A stretch of 46,566 bases of DNA from Mycolicibacterium sp. J2. GTDB taxonomy: Bacteria > Actinomycetota > Actinomycetes > Mycobacteriales > Mycobacteriaceae. The translations under genes and the position numbers were made by a program. This document shows positions 25,193 through 32,773 of this stretch, piece after piece; within the stretch, counting starts at the first letter, position 1, and every line of letters begins with the position of its first letter. The stretch covers positions 1 through 46,566 of the forward strand of contig NZ_JAPFPY010000037.1 of the NCBI RefSeq assembly GCF_026240945.1, in the 5' to 3' direction. The notes beneath the pieces are model-generated. The model had not been told where the DNA came from. It made no database searches and saw nothing but the letters and a program-made list of their open reading frames with translations.

Positions 25193-25927
25193 TCATGCCG
25201 CTGCCCGTATCGGCCGAGTCGGCAGGTTCGACACGACAATCCACGGACGCGTCATCGGCACCGTCACCGCCTCGTCCTCGACCGCCTGCGCTTTCAGCTC
25301 GCGGTGTGCGTTGCGCAGCCGCAGGGCGGTGGTGATCAGGGAGCCGTTGACAAACTGGGCCAGCAGGATTGGCATCAGACCGGGAAACGCGGTGGCCAGC
25401 AATGTGAACACACAGCGTTCGGTTTTGCCGAGCGGTCCACCATTGATCCGGGAGGCGCCGGCCCCGGCCGCGGCCAACGACGCGAAGGTGGGTAGCGTCG
25501 CGGCCAGGGCGGCGATCACCACCTGCAGCACCGTCCACGACAGCCACTGCAGTCCAGGCCCGTGCTGACGCGCGGCCCACACGGCAAGCCCGCTGAAGGT
25601 CAGCAGATCGGCTGTGCGGTCACCGATTTCGTTGACTACGAAACCCCACGGCCGACTGACGCCGCGGGCCCGGGCGACGGCGCCGTCCAGGTTGGCGCCG
25701 GCCAGCCGCAGCACGAGGAACACCGCGGCCAGGTGCCACCACCCCCAGGCGATGGACACGCCGGCCATCCCGGCGGCGAGGACGCCGGCAGCGGTGAAGA
25801 CATCCGGTGAGACGCGGTGTGCGACAGCGGTGTCGAGGATGGGGGTCAGGCGCGCGGTGAACCAGGGCTTCAGCGCGTAAAGGCCGGCCATGCGGCGTCG
25901 TTGCGGGGAAGACACATACCGGTTCAT
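25193..25927 (-). CDS. CDP-alcohol phosphotransferase with altered active-site motif
   Basis: 244-residue membrane enzyme of the CDP-alcohol phosphatidyltransferase family. The motif region reads ANLDGAVARARG...WGFVVNEIGD. Against the consensus DxxDGxxAR(x8)GxxxDxxxD, D81, G82, A85, R86, G95 and D103 are kept, but the first Asp is Ala78 and the third is Asn99. In characterised members all four Asp bind the metals or act as base, so this is either a divergent subfamily with other chemistry or inactive. ATG 25927 follows a strong AAAGGAG at 7 bases. First gene of the lipid cassette, it lies 74 bases after the kinase gene. Confidence 0.8.
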   Translation of the reverse strand: MNRYVSSPQRRRMAGLYALKPWFTARLTPILDTAVAHRVSPDVFTAAGVLAAGMAGVSIAWGWWHLAAVFLVLRLAGANLDGAVARARGVSRPWGFVVNEIGDRTADLLTFSGLAVWAARQHGPGLQWLSWTVLQVVIAALAATLPTFASLAAAGAGASRINGGPLGKTERCVFTLLATAFPGLMPILLAQFVNGSLITTALRLRNAHRELKAQAVEDEAVTVPMTRPWIVVSNLPTRPIRAAA

Positions 25928-25937
25928 GGCTGGCTCC

Positions 25938-25965
25938 TTTCGTGACGGGTGTTTCGGTCACGAAA
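25938..25965 (-). promoter_or_regulatory. Hairpin adjoining the ribosome site of the lipid cassette
   Basis: TTTCGTGAC (25938-25946) and GTCACGAAA (25957-25965) form a perfect 9-base-pair stem with a 10-base loop. In the minus-strand RNA the 3' arm ends in GAAA and runs straight into GGAG, so it covers the first bases of the AAAGGAG ribosome site. It may be the kinase terminator, or an RNA switch controlling translation of the CAPT gene. Confidence 0.5.
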
Positions 25966-26001
25966 AGGTTGCGGCCAGGCGCTTGGCGGATTCTTGTGGT
26001 G

Positions 26002-27810
26002 TCAGTCCCCGGTGCGGGTGAAGGTTTCGTCGAACTCGGTCTTCATCGCACACGGCGCGGATTCCTCCCACGTGCCGTGCCCCAGGAGCAGGTTGACGGG
26101 GTTCTGCGTGGGCTGTGGCAGCGGGTATTGGCCGGTGGCGGTGAGTTTGATGACGTTGCCGTCGCAGACGGCCTCGGACTGGCTGTTGAGCGACCAGACG
26201 CCGTTGGCGAACAGCAACGGGCGGTAATCCTCGGGCTTGTGGAAGTAGCTCATGCACCGCTCACCGGTTCGCAGGCAGTCGGTGTGCACGGTGTAGTCAC
26301 CCTGGATCGGCGGGAGGCCATTGCGAAAGGTTCGGGTGCTGCGGTAGCTGCCGTGCAGGGCCGCGGCCGGGGAGACGACGCGGGCCGGCAGGGCGGCGGG
26401 GTCGGGCAGCGTGGCCGGGTCGACGTCGGTGGTGCGGTTGAACGTGATGGTGGCCCGGCCGGAGCAGGAATTGCCTGCCGTGCCGGTGAACTGGCCGGTG
26501 AGGGTGCCCTCCGGGCGCTCTCGCAGCGTGAAGACGTACCAGATCTCGTCGGCGATATCGTGGCACTGCTCGGCGGCCAGCGCGACGGCTACCCACTGCC
26601 CGTCGATCTGATCGAATTCCAGTTTCGCAACCGGCGGGCCACCGTCGCCGCTTTGGCGCTCGGCGACCGCCACGCAGCCGTCCGGCCGGCACGTCGTGCG
26701 CACCGCCCACATGGCCGTGGTGGGTTTCGCGCCGTCCAGCGGTCCGCCGTCGATCAGGGTGGGTGCGCTGAACACGGCCTGGTAGACGCCGCCGAACACC
26801 GGTGCCGGGGGTGGTGCGGCCGATGTGGTGGACGGTGCCGTGGGCGGGGTGTCCTCTTTGGAGAGCGCCAGGCTGGCGACGATGCCGCCGGCCACCAGCA
26901 CGACGACGGCCGCCACGGCGGTGAGGATCAGTCCGGTGCGGTTCGTCTTGTGCGGTTTCGGTGGCGGTGTCCAGGCCTGGGTCGGCGCGGCGTCGCTCGG
27001 GTAGGTCAGTGCCCGCTGCGCCGCGGCCGCCAGGTCGACGGTGGTGGGGAAGCGCTCGGTCGGTTGCTTGGCCAGGCCGGTGGCGATCACCTGGTCCATG
27101 GCAGCTGGGATGGTGGGCAGGTCCTGTGACGGTCGGGGCGGGGGCATCATCATGTGGCTCACCGCAACCTGCTCCAAGGTCTCGCCGGGGAAGGGCAGGT
27201 TGCCGGTGAGGCATTGGTAGAGCACGCACGCCAGCGCATAGATGTCGGAGCTGGGGCCGCCTTCGCCGGTGCTGAAGCGTTCCGGTGCCATGTAGGCCCA
27301 GGTGCCGACGGTGGTGCTGGCCGACGTGAGCGCGGTGTCGGTGTTGGCGCGGGCGATGCCGAAGTCGATCAGGTAGGCAAAGTCGTTGTCGCCCAAGAGA
27401 ATATTGGATGGCTTCACGTCGCGGTGCACCAGCCCGGCCTGGTGGGCGCTGTGCAGCGCCGAGGCGATCTGGCCGATGATGTACACCGCGCGTGCGGGTT
27501 CCAGCGGGCCGTGGTTGATCAGGGTCTGCAGGTCGGCGCCGTTGATCAGCCGCATGGTGACGTAGAGCCGGCCGTCGATCTCGCCGACGTCGTGGATGGG
27601 CACGATGTGGGGGTCGTCCAGCCGGGCCGCGGCGCGGGCCTCGCGGCGGAACCGCTTCTCGTAGTCGGGGTCCTGGGCGTAGTGCGGCAGCAGCATCTTC
27701 AACGCGACGACGCGGTCGATCTCGGTGTCGTAGGCCCGCCAGACCTCGCCCATCCCGCCCCGGCCCAGCAGCTCGATCAGCTGGTAGCGGCCGAACGGCG
27801 TCCCCTGCAC
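26002..27810 (-). CDS. PknE-like transmembrane Ser/Thr protein kinase
   Basis: 602 residues. Kinase domain (about 8-270): glycine loop LLGRGGMGEVWRAYDTE, VALK lysine, HRD motif VHRDVKPSNILL (H129-R130-D131), DFG as LIDFGIARA, activation-loop threonines before GTWAYMAPERFS. One membrane helix (about 291-315) then an extracytoplasmic sensor of about 285 residues with several Cys (TTCRPDGC, TDCLRTGERC) and two related halves. YVTMRLINGADL and the DIYAL segment match the PknE/PknD group. The GTG at 27810 was chosen; upstream in-frame sequence collides with ssrA on the other strand. Directly upstream of the lipid cassette, it may regulate it by phosphorylation. Confidence 0.85.
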   Translation of the reverse strand: MQGTPFGRYQLIELLGRGGMGEVWRAYDTEIDRVVALKMLLPHYAQDPDYEKRFRREARAAARLDDPHIVPIHDVGEIDGRLYVTMRLINGADLQTLINHGPLEPARAVYIIGQIASALHSAHQAGLVHRDVKPSNILLGDNDFAYLIDFGIARANTDTALTSASTTVGTWAYMAPERFSTGEGGPSSDIYALACVLYQCLTGNLPFPGETLEQVAVSHMMMPPPRPSQDLPTIPAAMDQVIATGLAKQPTERFPTTVDLAAAAQRALTYPSDAAPTQAWTPPPKPHKTNRTGLILTAVAAVVVLVAGGIVASLALSKEDTPPTAPSTTSAAPPPAPVFGGVYQAVFSAPTLIDGGPLDGAKPTTAMWAVRTTCRPDGCVAVAERQSGDGGPPVAKLEFDQIDGQWVAVALAAEQCHDIADEIWYVFTLRERPEGTLTGQFTGTAGNSCSGRATITFNRTTDVDPATLPDPAALPARVVSPAAALHGSYRSTRTFRNGLPPIQGDYTVHTDCLRTGERCMSYFHKPEDYRPLLFANGVWSLNSQSEAVCDGNVIKLTATGQYPLPQPTQNPVNLLLGHGTWEESAPCAMKTEFDETFTRTGD

Positions 27811-27951
27811 CGATTCACGATAAACCAGCAGGCCCACGGGTTCAGGGCTGATCGACCGGGGAGAAGGCGGGACCCGGAACAAATAACCGCTGGCCGTCGT
27901 TGAGTGGCACGGTATGATGGTTTTTCCTGCCGAAAGTCGGCGGGGATGCGA

Positions 27952-28317
27952 GGGGCCGAACGGTTTCGACATCGCGCATCGAATCAAGGGAAGCGTGCCG
28001 GTGCAGGCAAGAGACCACCGTAAGCGTCGTTGCAACCAATTAAGCGCCGATTCTCATCAGCGCGACTACGCACTCGCTGCCTAAGCGACTGCGTGTCTGT
28101 CAGACCGGGAGCGCCCTCGGCCCGGACCCTGGCATCAGCTAGAGGGACCCACCCACGGGTTCGGTCGCGGGACCCGTGGGGACATTTAACAGCGACTGGG
28201 ATCGTCATCTCGGCTTGTCTGCGTGACCGGGAGATCCAAGTAGAGGCATAGCGGACTGCGCACGGAGAAGTCTTGAGGGAATGCCGTTGGACCCGGGTTC
28301 AATTCCCGGCGGCTCCA
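27952..28317 (+). ncRNA. ssrA: tmRNA
   Basis: Transfer-messenger RNA that rescues stalled ribosomes with SmpB. The 5' end GGGGCCG pairs with CGGCTCC at 28310-28316 to form the acceptor stem, and the T arm GGACCCGGGTTCAATTCC is standard. The tag frame 28046-28084 encodes ADSHQRDYALAA followed by TAA, the mycobacterial tag. After the discriminator A28317 the genome reads CAAG, so the 3' CCA is apparently not encoded and must be added. TATGAT at 27913-27918 is a candidate -10, implying a 5' leader removed by RNase P. Confidence 0.95.
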
Positions 28318-28322
28318 CAAGA

Positions 28323-28358
28323 GAAGGCCAGGGCAACCGCCCTGGCCTTCTTTCGTTT
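28323..28358 (+). terminator. tmRNA terminator
   Basis: GAAGGCCAGGGC and GCCCTGGCCTTC form a 12-base-pair stem with an AACC loop, followed by TTTCGTTT. It begins 6 bases after the mature tmRNA end. Confidence 0.9.
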
Positions 28359-28418
28359 CCGCGTAGTACCGAACGGACCCGGCAGGTCGCGGGATGTGTC
28401 ATCGTCTCCAGCATGGGG

Positions 28419-28436
28419 TAAACCCAAAGGGGTTTA
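28419..28436. promoter_or_regulatory. Inverted repeat upstream of the MMPL gene
   Basis: TAAACCC-aaag-GGGTTTA, a perfect 7+7 inverted repeat 49 bases upstream of the MMPL transporter start and well beyond the tmRNA terminator. It could be an operator; no adjacent regulator gene is present. Confidence 0.35.
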
Positions 28437-28484
28437 GTCGGCTCGAAGCGATGCGAATGGTCGCTCGGCTTTGCGAGGGCGATC

Positions 28485-30686
28485 ATGCGAAACGGTTCCG
28501 ACACGCCGCCAGGCGTGCTCGCTGTGCTGTGCACCATGGTCATTGCCGCGCCCAGACGGGTCCTGCTCGTGGTCGGCATCCTGACGGTGGTGGCGGGGGT
28601 GTTCGGTGCCGACGTGACCACGCACCTCGGCGCCGCCGGCTTCCAGGACCCGAATTCCGAGTCTGCGCGAGGCGCGAAGGTCCTGACCGAGACGTTCGGC
28701 CAGGGTGACATGGACGTGACGTTCGTGGTGCGCGGCACGAATGGCGCGCTGGATCCGGCGGCCGGCCGCCGACTGGTCGAGAAGCTGCGGCGCGCCCCGC
28801 ACGTCAGCGGAGTCACTTCGCCCTGGGACGGCACGCCCGCCGGGCAGGGGTTGCTCAGCGCCGACAAGAAAACCGCGGTCGTCATCGCGCAGATCACCGG
28901 CGGAGAGAGCGATGCGCCTCAGCACGGCAAGGAGGTCGCCGACACCGTCACCGGATCGCGCGACGGCCTCACCGTCGCCGCCGGAGGCACTGCGATGGTG
29001 GCCGCCGAGATCAACGAGCAGTCCGAAAAGGACCTGCTGATCGCCGAGTCCATTGCGCTGCCGCTGTCCCTGGCGGTGCTCATCTGGGTGTTCGGCGGAC
29101 TCTTCGCCGCGCTGTTGCCCCTGGTGGTAGGCGGCTTGGCGATCGTCGGCACCCTTGGATTGCTGCGCGGGATCACCCTCTTCACCGATGTCTCGATGTT
29201 CGCGCTCGACCTCACCACGGCCATGGGTCTGGCGCTGGCCATCGACTACACGCTGCTGCTCGTCAGCCGCTACCGCGAGGAGTACCACCTGGTCGGTGAC
29301 CGCGACGAGGCGCTGCGCCGGGCCGTGCGCAGAGCCGGGCGCACCATCCTGTTCTCGGCCTGCACGGTGTTCCTTGCGGTGGGCGCGCTGGCGGTGTTCC
29401 CGATGTACTTCCTTCGGTCCATGGCCTACGCCGGCTGCGGGGTGGTGGCACTGGCCGGCATCTACGCCGTCGTGGTCGCCCCGGCGGTGATCGCACTGCT
29501 CGGTGACCGTATCGAATCGCTGAACATCCGCACGCTGTTTCGCCGCACACCACCCGCCACCGACATCCGCGAGACCCGGTTGTATTCCGTCGCGACATTC
29601 GCGATGCGCCACGCCATCCCGTGCGTGCTGGCCGTGATCGCGGTGCTCATGATCGTCGGCGCCCCATTTCTCAGCGCGAAGTTCGGGTTGCCCGATGACC
29701 GCGTACTGCCGACCAGCGCACCGTCGCGCCAGGTCGGCGACACCATCCGCACGGAGTTCCGCGACAATGCCGCGACGGCCACCTCGATCGTCCTCCCGGA
29801 CGCGCACAGTCTCACCGACCGCGATATCGCCGGTTATGCGACGGCGTTATCGAAAGTCGATGGTGCCGCGCTGGTTTCGACTCCGCAGGGGTCGTACGCG
29901 GATGGCCGCCGGACCGGTCCACCGGTGTTACCCGCCGCGGCCAAGGACGGCAGTCTGTGGCTCTCGGTCGCCATCGACCATCCGTCCTCGGATACCCAGT
30001 CGCGTGCCGAACTCGACCGGCTGCGCGCGGTTCCCGTCCCGCACGGCGCCGAGGCGCTGTTCACCGGCGCCAACCAACTGAACCAAGATTCGGTCGACGA
30101 GATCGTGCGACTGCTGCCGGTGGTGCTGCTGCTCATCGCGACCACGACGTTCGTGCTGATCTTCCTGCTCACCGGAAGTCTCGTGCTGCCGGTGAAAGCG
30201 TTGGTGCTCAACACCTTGTCGTTATCGGCCACTCTCGGTGCCCTGGTCTGGGTGTTCCAGGAAGGCCATCTCGGCGGGCTGGGTACCAGCGCCACCGGCA
30301 CACTGGTCGCCGACGTGCTGGTATTCCTGTTCGCGACGGCGTTCGGATTGTCGATGGACTACGAGGTATTCCTGTTGTCGCGGATCAGGGAGCACTGGCT
30401 TGCGTCGGGGAACAACGACGAGGCGGTGGCGCTCGGCATCGCCGGTGCGGGCCGGGTGATCACGGCCGCGGCGCTGCTGATGGTGATCGTGTTCGCGGCG
30501 TTGTCCAGCGGGCAGGTTGCCTTCATGCGGATGATCGGCGTCGGTTTGGCGTTGGCGGTGGTGGTGGACGCGACACTGGTCCGCATGGTGCTGGTGCCGG
30601 CGGTGATGAAGCTTGCCGGTCGATGGAACTGGTGGGCGCCGGCGCCGCTGGCGAAGTTGCACGCCAAGGTGGGGATCAGCGAGTGA
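28485..30686 (+). CDS. MMPL-family RND transporter
   Basis: 733 residues, the size of the YdfJ-like MMPL group rather than the roughly 960 of classical MmpL proteins. Twelve helices in two halves, each with a periplasmic loop after the first helix. The Asp-Tyr pairs essential for proton relay in MmpL3 are present in both halves: D254-Y255 (AIDYTLLLVSRYREE) and D625-Y626 (MDYEVFLLSRIREHW). A GAGGG lies 6 bases before ATG 28485. The 3' end overlaps the convergent acyl-CoA-dehydrogenase-like gene by 11 bases. By family it exports lipids or hydrophobic compounds, perhaps the product of the facing operon (inference). Confidence 0.88.
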   Translation: MRNGSDTPPGVLAVLCTMVIAAPRRVLLVVGILTVVAGVFGADVTTHLGAAGFQDPNSESARGAKVLTETFGQGDMDVTFVVRGTNGALDPAAGRRLVEKLRRAPHVSGVTSPWDGTPAGQGLLSADKKTAVVIAQITGGESDAPQHGKEVADTVTGSRDGLTVAAGGTAMVAAEINEQSEKDLLIAESIALPLSLAVLIWVFGGLFAALLPLVVGGLAIVGTLGLLRGITLFTDVSMFALDLTTAMGLALAIDYTLLLVSRYREEYHLVGDRDEALRRAVRRAGRTILFSACTVFLAVGALAVFPMYFLRSMAYAGCGVVALAGIYAVVVAPAVIALLGDRIESLNIRTLFRRTPPATDIRETRLYSVATFAMRHAIPCVLAVIAVLMIVGAPFLSAKFGLPDDRVLPTSAPSRQVGDTIRTEFRDNAATATSIVLPDAHSLTDRDIAGYATALSKVDGAALVSTPQGSYADGRRTGPPVLPAAAKDGSLWLSVAIDHPSSDTQSRAELDRLRAVPVPHGAEALFTGANQLNQDSVDEIVRLLPVVLLLIATTTFVLIFLLTGSLVLPVKALVLNTLSLSATLGALVWVFQEGHLGGLGTSATGTLVADVLVFLFATAFGLSMDYEVFLLSRIREHWLASGNNDEAVALGIAGAGRVITAAALLMVIVFAALSSGQVAFMRMIGVGLALAVVVDATLVRMVLVPAVMKLAGRWNWWAPAPLAKLHAKVGISE

Positions 30687-31809
30687 GGTTGATGGCCCCG
30701 GACAGTTCGTGGTCGATCAGGAAGCTACCGGATTCACGCAGGTTCGGCGGATGGAACGAATACGCCGAGATGCAGGAGGCCAGATAGGCGATTTCGGGGT
30801 CGGTCGCGAAGGCCACGCCGCCCACTTTGGCGACCAACCGGGCCACTGCGGTCTGCAGGTGGTCCCGGAAGCCGAGGCGGATCCACAGCAGGTCGGCGAA
30901 CAAGTCGTCGCTGCGATCACCGTCGTCGTACCGGGCGGCGATCATGCGCAGGGCACGCCACACCCCTTCGACGGGGGAGAACAGCTCCACGAAGTCCGCT
31001 TCGGTCACGTCATCGCGTCCGGCGATCTTGAAGGCCAGCCGCGTCGCCGCACCGATGTAGCCGGCGGTGATGATCAGGCCGAAGAGCACGTAACCCGATT
31101 TCTCGTTGCGTCCGTCGGGGTCTTCGACATCGCTGACCATCATCAGGTCGCTGGGCACGAAGACGTTGTCGAAGTGCACCGCGTGGGTCTGTGCGCCCGA
31201 GAGCGGAGCACTGACCCACAGTGGGCTGACGCTGACGCCGGGGCTGCCGTTGAAGATCACGGTGATGGCCCGCTGCCCGGTGTCTTCCAGCAGCACGCTG
31301 GCCATCACGCAGTCCATGCTGTCGGCCAGGCTGCACGGCTTCTTGCAGCCGGTCACGGTGTAGCCGCCCTCGGCCGGGGCGGCCTGCATGGTGGGTCGGA
31401 AGACGCTGCCGGCGATGGTGCCTTCGGAGAACCCGGACGCGAAAACCGTGCGGTTCTCGATCAGGGAGGTGATGAGTCCGACGGTCTCGGCGTCGGCGGA
31501 TTCGGCGAAGTCGGCCAGGCCTGCCACCGACAGGTAATGCATGGTCGTGGCGGCGGCCAGTGACGGGCTGAGATAGCCGACGCCGCGTTGCAGCTCAAGG
31601 GTTTCCACGCAGCTTGCCCCCAGCCCGCCGAGTTCCTTCGGTGCGATCAGCCGCGGTCCGTCGTGCTCCTTCCACAGGCCGACGACGTTGGTGGCCGGGT
31701 CCTCGGTGCGCATCAGTCCGAGATCGTTCAGCTTGTCGGCGAGGTCGGGCAGGTACCGGCGGAGGGCATCACTGTGCGACAGTCGCGATTCGAGTCCGGT
31801 GCGGTTCAT
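30676..31809 (-). CDS. Acyl-CoA-dehydrogenase-like flavoprotein of the oxoamine operon
   Basis: 377 residues with the acyl-CoA dehydrogenase fold but divergent motifs. The region GLGASCVETLELQRGVGYLSPSLAAATTMHYLSVAGLADF matches the N-terminal helical domain and GGYTVTGCKKPCSLADSMDCVMASVLL the beta domain. In the C-terminal domain AKVGGVAFATDPEIAYLASCISAYSFHPPNLRES replaces the usual RD...EGT signature, so the catalytic Glu of ordinary dehydrogenases is missing; the protein may be an oxygenase, a desaturase-like enzyme or a non-catalytic flavoprotein. Third gene of the operon, 19 bases after the SDR gene. Confidence 0.75.
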   Translation of the reverse strand: MNRTGLESRLSHSDALRRYLPDLADKLNDLGLMRTEDPATNVVGLWKEHDGPRLIAPKELGGLGASCVETLELQRGVGYLSPSLAAATTMHYLSVAGLADFAESADAETVGLITSLIENRTVFASGFSEGTIAGSVFRPTMQAAPAEGGYTVTGCKKPCSLADSMDCVMASVLLEDTGQRAITVIFNGSPGVSVSPLWVSAPLSGAQTHAVHFDNVFVPSDLMMVSDVEDPDGRNEKSGYVLFGLIITAGYIGAATRLAFKIAGRDDVTEADFVELFSPVEGVWRALRMIAARYDDGDRSDDLFADLLWIRLGFRDHLQTAVARLVAKVGGVAFATDPEIAYLASCISAYSFHPPNLRESGSFLIDHELSGAINLTR

Positions 31810-31828
31810 CGGGGGTCCTTCCGCGCGG

Positions 31829-32773
31829 TCAGGGTCGAATGAGATAGCGCTGCAAGGCTTCCGCTGAGGTGGCGGTCGGCTTCCACGATGTCGTGGTGCG
31901 CAGCAGCGTCGAGTCGAGCATCGGGTCGCCGAGCGTCACCCAATGCCCGGAGAACGGGGTCATCCGCAGCCGGAACGCCAGATCGGCGCCCGCTTTCAGC
32001 AACGGCAGAGGTCCTGGGATCAGGCGTGATCCGTTGAGTTCTGCGATCTCGCGCACGCTGGTCTGATCTTCGGGCGCCACGTTGTAGAGACCGGTGAGTT
32101 CCTCGGTGAGGATGGTGATGTAGGCGTCCACCAGATCGGTGTCCCAGAGGAATTGGTAGAACGAGCGGCCGGGTTCGGGATAGAGCAGGGTTTTCGCCCG
32201 GAACGCCTGCAGGCCGGAATTGTCGAAATGCTCGCCGACGATGTAGCAGGGACGCACGACCGCCAGCTGGGTGCCGTCCGGGTCGCTGTCGCGCCAGTAC
32301 CAGCGGGCCAGGTGCTCTACCAGAGCTTTGTGATAGAAGTAGTAGTGATCGGGATTGCCATCCCCGGCGGGATACGTGTTCTCCGGCAACTGTTTTCCGG
32401 TTCCACAGGCCTGGACCCCGAGGGCGTTCGCGCTCGAGGTGAGAATCAGCCGGCCGATGCCCACCCGGTTCGCTTCGTCGAGCAGTGTCTTGGTGGCCGC
32501 CACGTTTACCCGGTAGGCCAGCCTTTTGTCCCGGGGCTCTTCCACGCAGTAGGCGAGGTGGATCAGCGCGTCGTACGTCGCGACCGGACCCAGGTCGATG
32601 TGTCCGCCCAGATCCAGGAAGGCCTCCCGGATCTTAGGGTGGGCGGTGCCGAGCGGCCTGCGACCGAGGACGGTGATCTCGGCGATGTCATCGCTATGGA
32701 GGGCCCAGTTCAGTACGGCTCGGCCGAAATCACCGGTTCCGCCGGTGATGGCGAGGCGGAGTCCGCTACTCAT
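31829..32773 (-). CDS. Extended SDR (NAD-dependent epimerase/reductase family)
   Basis: 314 residues with a Rossmann fold: TGGTGDFGRAV nucleotide loop at the N-terminus, LTSSANALG active-site strand, and YYFYHKALVEHLARW, where Y-x-x-x-K is YFYHK. The C-terminal substrate domain ends TTTSWKPTATSAEALQRYL, typical of extended SDRs. ATG 32773 overlaps the oxoamine synthase stop by 4 bases (ATGA). Bacterial 3-ketosphinganine reductase CerR of Caulobacter belongs to this atypical epimerase group, so reducing a beta-keto amine made by the first enzyme is a reasonable guess. Confidence 0.83.
   Translation of the reverse strand: MSSGLRLAITGGTGDFGRAVLNWALHSDDIAEITVLGRRPLGTAHPKIREAFLDLGGHIDLGPVATYDALIHLAYCVEEPRDKRLAYRVNVAATKTLLDEANRVGIGRLILTSSANALGVQACGTGKQLPENTYPAGDGNPDHYYFYHKALVEHLARWYWRDSDPDGTQLAVVRPCYIVGEHFDNSGLQAFRAKTLLYPEPGRSFYQFLWDTDLVDAYITILTEELTGLYNVAPEDQTSVREIAELNGSRLIPGPLPLLKAGADLAFRLRMTPFSGHWVTLGDPMLDSTLLRTTTSWKPTATSAEALQRYLIRP

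Noticed and set aside
25942..27129. A 395-codon plus-strand open frame opposite the kinase
   Set aside because: It is antisense to the kinase sensor and kinase C-lobe, Gly/Arg-rich and without recognisable motifs.
27811..28035. An N-terminal extension of the Ser/Thr kinase into 28035
   Set aside because: It would overlap the promoter and first 84 bases of the tmRNA on the opposite strand and adds no kinase-like sequence; kinases of this group start just before the glycine-rich loop.
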